Shown piece after piece: positions 1-6,321 of a stretch of 14,708 nt of DNA; within the stretch, counting starts at the first letter, position 1, and each line of letters opens with the position of its first letter. The position numbers and the translations under genes were made by a program. Source of the DNA: Endomicrobiia bacterium (GTDB lineage Bacteria > Elusimicrobiota > Endomicrobiia > Endomicrobiales > Endomicrobiaceae); contig BNVZ01000015.1 in NCBI GenBank assembly GCA_025998475.1, forward strand, positions 1 through 14,708, in the 5' to 3' direction. The notes below the pieces were generated by a model. That model had not been told where the DNA came from, searched no databases, and was given only the letters and a program-made list of their open reading frames with translations.

Positions 1-72
1 GCAGACCCGTTTTTTGACGCTAAGATTAATATTCTAGGTGCAATTAACGTATTGGATTCTTGCGTTAAAAAA
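1..72 (+). pseudogene. Inverted internal piece of the same sugar epimerase gene
   Basis: Read on the plus strand in frame 1, this stretch gives [20 protein letters not shown] followed by CVKK. This is the part of a UDP-glucose 4-epimerase-like protein that follows the '[12 protein letters not shown]' segment (compare the usual N-P-x-x-D-x-x-I-N-x-L-G-T-x-N-x-L pattern of the family). The preceding part of the same protein is encoded on the opposite strand at 330-67, and both copies share ADPFF. The two strands therefore hold consecutive pieces of one gene, joined head to head. After CVKK the plus-strand frame runs into the reverse complement of the N-terminal half and loses all family resemblance. 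This is not an independent gene. Confidence 0.8.
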
Positions 73-81
73 CGGGTCTGC
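1..81. repeat. Imperfect inverted repeat at a fold-back junction
   Basis: Bases 1-20 (GCAGACCCGTTTTTTGACGC) and the reverse complement of 62-81 differ at one base only: position 16 is G where the other copy has A, giving a G-T pair if the two arms anneal. The loop is 21-61. The mismatch lies inside the part that would act as primer (62-72 on 10-20). The part that would have been copied after priming (73-81 against 1-9) is perfect. That pattern is what self-priming of a folded-back 3' end leaves behind. It is seen directly in the sequence; whether it arose in the cell or in DNA amplification or assembly cannot be told from here. Confidence 0.85.
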
Positions 82-330
82 AACAGATACGCGAACGTCT
101 ATTTGAGCGGCGTTATGTATAACAACATCGGGTTTTTCCTTTTTAAATATTGCAGATACATTTTTTCTATCGAAAACATCTGCTTTATAGAATTTAGATT
201 TTTTATTTATATTTTCTTTTTTACCTGACGACAAATTGTCTAAAACTACAACTTTATGCTCCTTTTTCAACAAAGCATCCACAATATTAGAGCCTATAAA
301 GCCTGCGCCTCCGGTAACGAGAATTCTCAT
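34..330 (-). CDS. NAD-dependent sugar epimerase/dehydratase, N-terminal third, broken
   Basis: This is the N-terminal Rossmann part of an extended short-chain dehydrogenase, most like UDP-glucose 4-epimerase, which interconverts nucleotide sugars for surface polysaccharide. The NAD-binding glycine motif TGGAGFIGS is at residues 7-15, VVLDNLSSG near 28-36 marks the cofactor-binding strand and loop, and HNAAQIDVR near 73-81 matches the family's H-x-A-A segment. True similarity ends at ADPFF (about base 67); the last residues before the TAG at 34 come from the inverted junction. The catalytic YxxxK and substrate domain are absent. I chose ATG at 330, behind GGAGG, over GTG at 333. Its ATG shares one base with the TGA of the glycosyltransferase upstream (TGATG), so the two are translationally coupled. 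The gene is probably complete in the real genome. Confidence 0.75.
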   Translation of the reverse strand: MRILVTGGAGFIGSNIVDALLKKEHKVVVLDNLSSGKKENINKKSKFYKADVFDRKNVSAIFKKEKPDVVIHNAAQIDVRVSVADPFFNARIQYVNCT

Positions 331-1523
331 CACGCCTCCATTAGGTGTTCTAAAACTATTTTCGCAGCAAAGTCAGGCGTAATTGAGCTCATACACAAAG
401 ACTTTGTAAAACCTCTAACACATGGCAAAGCAGCGTCTTCAATCATTGTATAACAATTTTTACATAGTCCCGACATAACGTTTATGTTATTGTCATAACA
501 TATATACTCGGTATTTGTAGGTCCAAAAAGAACTACGGACTGCACATTTAATACTTTTGCTACATGTACACAACCGCAATCAGTATCAATATGAAGCGAT
601 GAATATTTTAGAACTGTGCAAAGCTCATCAAATGAGGTCTTTCCATTTAAATCTATATCAACCTCTTCAAACTTAGCACTGTTTATGCCAATTTGTACAA
701 TCTTATAATCTTTTAATTCTCTCTTTATCACTCCCAACAAATTTTTCCAATTTTCTGTTTCCCATAATTTTAAATTCATGCCGGTTTTTCCGGAAATATA
801 GCCTTTATTTCCCCAGCCGTGCTGAAAAGTTATATATTTATCGCTTTTGCTTAAACCAAACCTTTTAATGTCTTGATCTTTATAATTTAATGTTAATTTA
901 TTTTTTTTTATATCATTAATTCCTGATGTTAGTTTCATAACATCAAAAATTTTTAAACCATTTTCTACTGCTATTTTCTGAAATATATACTGATTATTAA
1001 CATTAAAACAATAGGGATACTTTCTTTTTATTTCTTCAAAACCGATTGCAAATTTTTTTATAAGATCATTTTTCGGATTGTTTATTTTCATATCCGCTAT
1101 ACCCGAACTAACTTTATACGAAAAATCCACGACAATATCATATTTTTTACGACTAATGATTACAGCATTTTTATCAATAAAAAATCTTATGTTTTTTACG
1201 CCTGACAAAAATCGTTTAGACCTTCTACCATATATGTCAATTGCAACCGACGGGAACAAATCGCCTAGCATTGATATTGCGTCCCCTTGCCTTATAACAT
1301 CACCCATACCTCCTGCGGGAACTATGGCAATATAAACTTTGTTATCATCTTTCTTACTAAATATCAACGATAAAAAACAAAAAAAACTTTTAAAAAAATC
1401 TTTTACTGCATTTTTTATTTTTATTTTCTTGTTTTTTATTACTATTTTTTTACTTAATTCTGTAAGCTCTATATCTGCTTTTTCTAATGCTGCTTTATCA
1501 TATTTAGGATAAACCAAAATCAT
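330..1523 (-). CDS. Glycosyltransferase family 9 (heptosyltransferase-like)
   Basis: This 397-residue protein resembles ADP-heptose:LPS heptosyltransferases (GT9, GT-B fold), which add sugars to lipopolysaccharide core or a related glycan at the inner face of the cytoplasmic membrane. An N-terminal [18 protein letters not shown] segment (about 66-83) matches the 'GxGDxI' start of the first Rossmann domain. In the second, a [10 protein letters not shown] stretch is followed by [11 protein letters not shown] (G334), which corresponds to the nucleotide-sugar-binding 'LFGPT' loop. A basic and hydrophobic stretch at 30-57 may hold the protein at the membrane. The C-terminal part has several cysteines (GLCKNCYTM and others). 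ATG at 1523 has AGAGGA upstream, and that element overlaps the recA stop codon, so the gene is co-transcribed with recA. The family is likely; the acceptor sugar is unknown. Confidence 0.78.
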   Translation of the reverse strand: MILVYPKYDKAALEKADIELTELSKKIVIKNKKIKIKNAVKDFFKSFFCFLSLIFSKKDDNKVYIAIVPAGGMGDVIRQGDAISMLGDLFPSVAIDIYGRRSKRFLSGVKNIRFFIDKNAVIISRKKYDIVVDFSYKVSSGIADMKINNPKNDLIKKFAIGFEEIKRKYPYCFNVNNQYIFQKIAVENGLKIFDVMKLTSGINDIKKNKLTLNYKDQDIKRFGLSKSDKYITFQHGWGNKGYISGKTGMNLKLWETENWKNLLGVIKRELKDYKIVQIGINSAKFEEVDIDLNGKTSFDELCTVLKYSSLHIDTDCGCVHVAKVLNVQSVVLFGPTNTEYICYDNNINVMSGLCKNCYTMIEDAALPCVRGFTKSLCMSSITPDFAAKIVLEHLMEA

Positions 1524-1531
1524 AAAATCCT

Positions 1532-2593
1532 CTATTTTTTAGATCCTTTTGACGACTTTTCCTTTATATTATCTTTTTTTTCTTCGGCGTTTTTCTCATT
1601 TTCTCCAAAAGCCTTTTGCCTTATTTTGACTTCTATTTCTTCTGCAATTAAAGAGTTTGCTATTAAATATGTTTTTACATTATCTCTGCCCTGACCCAGT
1701 CTTTCGCCCTTATAACTAAAAAATGCCCCAGCTTTTTCAATTATTCCGTCGTTTACACCCATATCTATTAAATATCCAAATTTGTCAACTCCATGCCCGA
1801 ATATTATTTCAAATTCAGCTTGTTTAAAAGGCGCCGCTACTTTGTTCTTTACAACCTTCACTCTAACCCTATTGCCTAAAATTTCATCACCTCTTTTAAC
1901 AGATTCTATCCTTCTTATATCAAGTCTCACCGAAGAATAGAATTTAAGAGCAAGCCCTCCTGGAGTAGTTTCAGGACTTCCCCACATAACTCCTATCTTT
2001 TGTCTTAACTGATTTATAAACACGATAGCAGTTTTAGATTTAGAAATATTTGAAGTAAGTTTTCTAAGAGCCTGGCTCATCAATCTCGCCTGAAGCCCTA
2101 TAAAAGAATCTCCCATTTCGCCCTCGATCTCTGCCTTAGGAACAAGTGCAGCTACGGAATCGACAACTATAATATCAACTGCACCGGAACGTATAAGCTT
2201 ATCTGCAATTTCAAGTCCTTGTTCGCCTGAATCGGGCTGAGATATTAAGAGATTATCTATATCCACGCCGATCTTTTGTGCATACTCAGGATCCATTGCA
2301 TGTTCTGCATCAATATATGCTGCAATACCACCAAGTTTTTGTGCCTCAGCAACCATACACAAAGCTAAAGTAGTCTTTCCCGAAGATTCCGGACCATAAA
2401 TTTCAATTATTCTTCCACGAGGAATTCCACCAATACCTATGGCTATATCAAGAGGAAGCGCCCCGGTAGGTATCGAGTCAACTTGTTCTCTTGAATGTTT
2501 TTCTCCAAGTCTCATAATAGCTTCTTTACCAAAATCTTTTTCAATTTGCGAAAGAGCTAAATCCAATGCTTTAAGTTTTTCATCCTTTATCAT
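1532..2593 (-). CDS. recA: Recombinase RecA
   Basis: RecA forms ATP-dependent filaments on single-stranded DNA, carries out strand exchange in homologous recombination and acts as co-protease for LexA where an SOS system exists. At 353 residues it has normal length. The Walker A motif GPESSGKT is at 67-74, the catalytic Glu at 96 (IDAEHA), Walker [11 protein letters not shown] at 141-150, and loop L2 around 201-213 ([13 protein letters not shown]) matches the family. The C-terminal tail is highly charged, as is typical. I chose ATG at 2593 because GGAG sits 6 bases before it and [14 protein letters not shown] fits the family N-terminus; the longer version from TTG at 2605 has no good ribosome site. 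The neighbours are polysaccharide genes: the sugar dehydrogenase ends 48 bases upstream and the GT9 gene starts 8 bases downstream. I see no obvious SOS operator in the short upstream gap. Confidence 0.96.
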   Translation of the reverse strand: MIKDEKLKALDLALSQIEKDFGKEAIMRLGEKHSREQVDSIPTGALPLDIAIGIGGIPRGRIIEIYGPESSGKTTLALCMVAEAQKLGGIAAYIDAEHAMDPEYAQKIGVDIDNLLISQPDSGEQGLEIADKLIRSGAVDIIVVDSVAALVPKAEIEGEMGDSFIGLQARLMSQALRKLTSNISKSKTAIVFINQLRQKIGVMWGSPETTPGGLALKFYSSVRLDIRRIESVKRGDEILGNRVRVKVVKNKVAAPFKQAEFEIIFGHGVDKFGYLIDMGVNDGIIEKAGAFFSYKGERLGQGRDNVKTYLIANSLIAEEIEVKIRQKAFGENEKNAEEKKDNIKEKSSKGSKK

Positions 2594-2641
2594 TACTTTC
2601 TCCAATTACATCTTTAATATTTATATGCAGTCAAACTAACT

Positions 2642-3943
2642 TTATATTCTTACTATCTTGTTTGATTTGGTATTTTTAAAAGCATTTCTTGCATCCACAA
2701 TAATGTTCGATTCCTTCAATACCTTTTTATAATCGATATTTGTATGATCTGTGACAACAACAGCAACATCGTACTTATTTAATCCGACGAGATTTTTAAT
2801 TGACGATAAAGTCCACCTGCAGCTACAGTTTTGTACAACAGGTACATACGGATCATAATAAGATACCCTTACACCTTTTTCAAGCAAGAGATTCATCACA
2901 TCAATAGCAGGAGATTCTCGTACATCAGCTATATCTTTTTTATACGCCGCTCCAAAAACTAAAACTTTTGAATTTTTTAACGCTTTTGCTTTTGAATTTA
3001 ATGCATCCGCAACTTTTGCAACAACATATTCAGGCATTTTTGAATTCAATTCGCCTGCAAGCTCTATAAATCTTGAATAAAAGTTTAAGGTTTTAAGTTT
3101 CCATGATAAATAATGAGGATCTGAAGGAATGCAGTGACCGCCTATGCCGGGTCCCGGATAAAAAGGCATAAAACCAAACGGTTTTGTCGCAGCAGCTTCT
3201 ATAATCTCCCAAACATTAAGACCAAGCTTATCACACATTAATGCAACTTCATTTACAAGCGCAATATTGACAGCTCTAAAAGTATTTTCCAAAAGTTTCA
3301 CCATTTCAGCAGCTTGCGTAGAAGAAACTTTATGAACTTTAGTAAAGGAACTATACACAGCAGCTGCAAGTTCTGCACATTTTTCACACAAACCACCGAC
3401 AACTTTAGGAGTGTCTTTTATACCAAATTTTTTATTTGATGGATCGATTCTTTCAGGACTAAAAGCTAAAAAAAAATCCACGCTTGCACTCAAACCTGTA
3501 TCCTCAAGCATAGGAAGGACTAACTCATCTGTAGTTCCCGGATAAGTTGTAGATTCAAGTATTATAAGCTGACCCTTTCTTAGAGTTTTTTTAATACTCT
3601 TTGACGCTTCTATTATGTGGGAAACATCCGGATTTTTTGATTTACGAAGAGGTGTTGGAACGCATATAATCACAACATCCATTTCAGACAAATTCTCGAA
3701 ATCCGCAGTTGCGTTAAATTGTTTATTCGAAACAAGTTCTTTAATATCATCTGCAGAAACATCTCCTACATAGGACTGGCCATTATTTATCATTTTCACT
3801 TTATATTCATCTACTTCAAAACCTGTGATATCAAAACCCTTCTTAGAGAGTTCAACAGATAAAGGAAGCCCCACGTATCCCTGACCCATGATGCCTATTT
3901 TTGATGCTCTTGCATTAATTTTTTCCAGCAATTGTTTATACAT
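2642..3943 (-). CDS. Nucleotide-sugar dehydrogenase (UDP-GlcNAc/UDP-Glc 6-dehydrogenase family)
   Basis: A 433-residue NAD-dependent enzyme that oxidises C6 of a UDP-sugar twice to give a UDP-uronic acid for surface polysaccharide. The NAD-binding motif GQGYVGLPL starts at 20. VPTPL and ESTTYPGTT in the N-terminal domain are typical of the WbpA/TviB/WecC group that acts on N-acetylated sugars. FSPERIDP and NTFRAVNIALVNEVA lie in the central dimerisation region. The catalytic Cys is C271 in GIGGHCIPSDPHYL. The C-terminal UDP-binding domain carries the FGAAYKKDIADVRESP pattern. The protein looks complete. ATG at 3943 fits the family start, but I see no good ribosome site before it. A candidate promoter lies about 100 bases upstream. 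It opens the run dehydrogenase-recA-GT9-epimerase. Substrate (GlcNAc, GalNAc or Glc) cannot be decided here. Confidence 0.88.
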   Translation of the reverse strand: MYKQLLEKINARASKIGIMGQGYVGLPLSVELSKKGFDITGFEVDEYKVKMINNGQSYVGDVSADDIKELVSNKQFNATADFENLSEMDVVIICVPTPLRKSKNPDVSHIIEASKSIKKTLRKGQLIILESTTYPGTTDELVLPMLEDTGLSASVDFFLAFSPERIDPSNKKFGIKDTPKVVGGLCEKCAELAAAVYSSFTKVHKVSSTQAAEMVKLLENTFRAVNIALVNEVALMCDKLGLNVWEIIEAAATKPFGFMPFYPGPGIGGHCIPSDPHYLSWKLKTLNFYSRFIELAGELNSKMPEYVVAKVADALNSKAKALKNSKVLVFGAAYKKDIADVRESPAIDVMNLLLEKGVRVSYYDPYVPVVQNCSCRWTLSSIKNLVGLNKYDVAVVVTDHTNIDYKKVLKESNIIVDARNAFKNTKSNKIVRI

Positions 3944-4263
3944 TATAACACAATCGCACTTAACATTGCTTTGTTTTTATTTTCATAGATTTTTCTCTTG
4001 TTTTATTGGCATATAATTACTTGGCTACCTAGCAAGGTCGCATTTATAGCTATAAATTTTTTATCAAGCAACTATTTAACATAGACTGTCTGCGTCGTAA
4101 ACCACATCCCAAGTAGTGCTATCAAAAACAACTATAGCCAAATGCCCGTAAAGAATAAGAAGATGCATGAAGGAGTACACCAACCCATTAAGCTACTACG
4201 AGAGGTGCAACTTCAAGTGATTTGGTCATGGAATATAAATATTACTGTAATAAATGGGAAAAC
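3944..4263. other. Gap of 320 bases without a convincing gene
   Basis: No frame gives a recognisable protein. On the minus strand one frame stays open for about 38 codons after two stops (roughly 4190-4077) and ends in AIVVFDSTTWDVVYDADSLC, which looks coding-like but matches nothing I know. A neighbouring minus frame also reads MTKSLEVAPLVVA before a stop. This could be a decayed gene. Other contents: a perfect 16-base palindrome ATTTATAGCTATAAAT at 4042-4057, a small hairpin CTTGGCTACCTAGCAAG (stem with one bulged base) just beside it, and a short palindrome ATTACTGTAAT close behind rho. None of these is a convincing factor-independent terminator for rho, since there is no GC stem followed by a minus-strand U-run. 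Confidence 0.5.
4043..4071 (-). promoter_or_regulatory. Candidate sigma70-type promoter for the dehydrogenase-recA run
   Basis: On the minus strand TTGCTT (4071-4066) is followed after 17 bases by TATAAA (4048-4043). The -10 is one base off consensus and the -35 matches only its TTG. Start of transcription would fall near 4036, leaving a leader of about 90 bases before the dehydrogenase ATG. The -10 lies inside the perfect palindrome at 4042-4057, which could also be an operator. In such AT-rich DNA chance matches are common. Confidence 0.38.
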
Positions 4264-5535
4264 CTACCTACCCTCCATACTGGAAAGTTCCATTTGTTTC
4301 AAAAAATCTTTATTAGATTTTGAATTAAGAAGTCTCTTTTTCAATTCTTCCATAACTTCTATAGAATTCATTGAGTTCATCCATTTTCTCAATATCCACA
4401 TTTTATTCTTTTCATCTTCATTTAAAAGAAGTTCCTCCTTTCTGGTTCCTGAACGTAAAAGATCTATAGACGGGAATACTCTTCTGTCTGCAAGCTTTCT
4501 ATCAAGATAAATTTCACAGTTTCCCGTTCCTTTAAACTCTTCAAATATAACATCGTCCATTCTACTACCTGTTTCAACAAGAGCGGTTCCTATAATTGTA
4601 AGGCTGCCGCCCTCTTCTATGTTTCTTGCTGCACCAAAAAATCTCTTAGGTCTCTGTAAAGCATTTGAATCAAGACCACCCGAAAGAACTCTTCCACTTG
4701 ACGGTAGTGCTGTGTTGTATGCTCTAGCAAGTCTTGTAATAGAATCTAAAAGAACAACCACATGTCTGCCGTTTTCAACCATTCTTTTAGCTTTTTCTAT
4801 AACCATTTCGGCAACTTGTATATGTCTGTCTGAAGGTTCGTCAAAAGTTGAAGATATAACCTCGCCTTTTACCGAACGCTGCATATCCGTAACTTCTTCA
4901 GGTCTTTCATCTATCAATAAAACCATGAGTATACTATCAGGATTATTTGCGGTTATGGCATTAGCTACCTTCTGCAAAAGAACAGTTTTACCTGTCCTTG
5001 GAGCGGCATTAATTAAAACTCTCTGCCCTTTACCGATAGGTACAAGCATATCTACAATTCTTGTAGATACTTCCGATGCTTTTGTTTCCAAAACTATTTT
5101 TTCGTTAGGATACAGAGGCGTTAAATTATCAAAAAGAGCCCTATCCCTTATGCCTTCAAGATTTTCTTGACCGTTGACTGACTTTACATGCAAAAGTGCA
5201 AAATAACGCTCCTGCTGAGACTGGGGAGGGCGAACGTAACCTGCAATAGTATCACCTTTTCTTAAAGCAAACTTTTTTATCTGCGAGGGAGATATGTATA
5301 TGTCATCTGGACCCGGAAGATAATTATAGTCTGTAGAACGCAAAAATCCAAAACCGTCAGGTAAAATCTCCAAAACACCTTCGTCGTATACTGATTTGTT
5401 TGCTTTTGTCTGCACTTCAAAAATCTTTGCTATGAGTTCCTGCTTCCTCAAACCCGCAACTCCCTCAAGTTTGAGATTTTTTGCTGTTTGTATCAACTCC
5501 GACATAGTACATTTAGACAAAACTGAAACATCCAT
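4264..5535 (-). CDS. rho: Transcription termination factor Rho
   Basis: Rho is a hexameric RNA-dependent ATPase that binds nascent RNA and releases it from RNA polymerase. From the chosen start it is 423 residues, close to the E. coli protein. An N-terminal helical domain ([25 protein letters not shown]) is followed by the cold-shock-like RNA-binding domain ([17 protein letters not shown], near 60-115). Walker A is APRTGKT with Lys at 183 (E. coli K184), Walker B region [15 protein letters not shown], then [13 protein letters not shown], the Q-loop segment [21 protein letters not shown], and [21 protein letters not shown] near the C-terminus. I chose ATG at 5535 because AAAGGA sits 7 bases before it; a GTG at 5553 and an ATG at 5541 in frame are alternatives. 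A good promoter lies in the end of coaE, giving a long leader. Confidence 0.95.
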   Translation of the reverse strand: MDVSVLSKCTMSELIQTAKNLKLEGVAGLRKQELIAKIFEVQTKANKSVYDEGVLEILPDGFGFLRSTDYNYLPGPDDIYISPSQIKKFALRKGDTIAGYVRPPQSQQERYFALLHVKSVNGQENLEGIRDRALFDNLTPLYPNEKIVLETKASEVSTRIVDMLVPIGKGQRVLINAAPRTGKTVLLQKVANAITANNPDSILMVLLIDERPEEVTDMQRSVKGEVISSTFDEPSDRHIQVAEMVIEKAKRMVENGRHVVVLLDSITRLARAYNTALPSSGRVLSGGLDSNALQRPKRFFGAARNIEEGGSLTIIGTALVETGSRMDDVIFEEFKGTGNCEIYLDRKLADRRVFPSIDLLRSGTRKEELLLNEDEKNKMWILRKWMNSMNSIEVMEELKKRLLNSKSNKDFLKQMELSSMEGR

Positions 5536-5665
5536 AGACATATCCTTTTCCACTAACCCCCCCCAGCAGAATCTTGAAACCGTCCGCTATTTTTTTTGAT
5601 TTTTTGTGAAGGATCATCGCGCCGAATCGTTTAAGTGTTACCCGTCGCTGTTTGGTTTGATTCAT
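5513..5665 (-). CDS. Possible 50-codon leader ORF overlapping the rho start
   Basis: An ATG at 5665 opens a frame of 50 codons that runs through the rho leader and ends at TAA 5515-5513, 23 bases inside rho in a different frame. The peptide would be basic ([20 protein letters not shown]..., then ...[13 protein letters not shown]...). The G8 tract codes Leu-Gly-Gly-Val in this frame. I recognise no family. Third codon positions are richer in G and C than in the flanking genes, which argues against a long-standing gene. It could be a leader peptide, as E. coli has rhoL ahead of rho, a remnant, or chance. Confidence 0.2.
   Translation of the reverse strand: MNQTKQRRVTLKRFGAMILHKKSKKIADGFKILLGGVSGKGYVYGCFSFV
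5557..5564. repeat. Run of eight C (G8 on the coding strand) before rho
   Basis: Eight identical C bases on the plus strand, read as G8 in the rho transcript, end 3 bases before the alternative GTG start and 21 bases before the preferred ATG at 5535. G/C runs of this length are rare in AT-rich DNA and are prone to slip by a base. The run might also act as a crude ribosome-binding element for the GTG start. Confidence 0.8.
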
Positions 5666-5719
5666 TCCATCTGATTATCACTTCGATTTGGAAAGCATTT
5701 TTACAAACTACAGTTCGAG

Positions 5720-5748
5720 ATTGTATATTATCATGATTTGGATGTCAA
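5720..5748 (-). promoter_or_regulatory. Sigma70-type promoter for rho
   Basis: On the minus strand a perfect TTGACA (5748-5743) is followed by exactly 17 bases and TACAAT (5725-5720), one base off the -10 consensus. It is the best promoter match I found here. The -35 lies within the last codons of coaE and the -10 just past its TGA. Transcription should begin near 5713, so the rho message carries a leader of about 175 bases. Confidence 0.72.
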
Positions 5749-6321
5749 TAGTTTGTATAAATCATTTATCTTGTTTCTCAGATCTTTTTTTGAACCGGTA
5801 TTGTCTATTACAAAATCTGCAAGTTTAACTTTTTCTTCCATATGCATTTGAGAACCAATTCTTTTTTTAATTTCGCCGCCGCTTAAGTTGTCACGCAATG
5901 CAAGACGTTTTGCCTGAATAGCATATGGGACCCATATAACAATAACGTTATCACATATCGCATCTAGACCGACTTCAAAAAGAAGCGGCGCATTTATTAC
6001 TATATTATGTTGACTTATTTTATGAGAAATAATTTCATTGATATGCGCAATAATATAAGCATGAAGAATTTTTTCAATTTGTAATTTTGCTTGTTTATCC
6101 GAGAAAATAATATATGCAAGTTTTTTTCTATTTAAAATTCCGTTTGAATACAAAATATCATTCCCGAAAATTTTTACTAGTTCTCTTAAAGCTGGCATTC
6201 CTTTTGCAGTAAGTTCCCGTGATATCGCGTCAGCGTCTATGGAATAAGCGCCAAGTGAATCAAAGCATTTAGCACTTTCGCTCTTTCCAGTAGCAATACC
6301 GCCCGTTAAACCTATAATCAT
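5731..6321 (-). CDS. coaE: Dephospho-CoA kinase
   Basis: This enzyme carries out the last step of coenzyme A synthesis, ATP-dependent phosphorylation of the ribose 3'-hydroxyl of dephospho-CoA, in the cytoplasm. The 196 residues match the family length. The P-loop GGIATGKS is at 7-14, followed by IDADAISREL (the D-A-D substrate/metal segment, near 33-42), and NAPLLFEVGLD in the middle, the family's 'P-L-L-F-E' motif. RLALRDNLSGGEIKKRIGSQM corresponds to the lid region. The ATG at 6321 lies 53 bases inside the end of polA in another frame; a GGGGAG stretch lies about 12 bases upstream. polA-coaE adjacency is common in bacteria, so translational coupling is expected. The end of the gene carries the -35 of the rho promoter. 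Confidence 0.94.
   Translation of the reverse strand: MIIGLTGGIATGKSESAKCFDSLGAYSIDADAISRELTAKGMPALRELVKIFGNDILYSNGILNRKKLAYIIFSDKQAKLQIEKILHAYIIAHINEIISHKISQHNIVINAPLLFEVGLDAICDNVIVIWVPYAIQAKRLALRDNLSGGEIKKRIGSQMHMEEKVKLADFVIDNTGSKKDLRNKINDLYKLLTSKS

Noticed and set aside
3943..3960. Extended -10-like TGTGTTATAAT right before the sugar dehydrogenase ATG
   Set aside because: The last bases of the element overlap the start codon, transcription would begin inside the gene, and no -35 stands at the right distance.
4042..4062. Palindrome followed by T6 as a plus-strand terminator
   Set aside because: The stem is almost purely A-T and no plus-strand gene precedes it, so there is nothing for it to terminate.
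4142..4510. 122-codon open frame on the plus strand across the end of rho
   Set aside because: Two thirds of it is the antisense of rho; the start falls in the spacer and the peptide resembles nothing.
4619..5170. 183-codon plus-strand frame inside rho
   Set aside because: It is the antisense shadow of the Rho ATPase domain, whose motifs are unmistakable on the minus strand.
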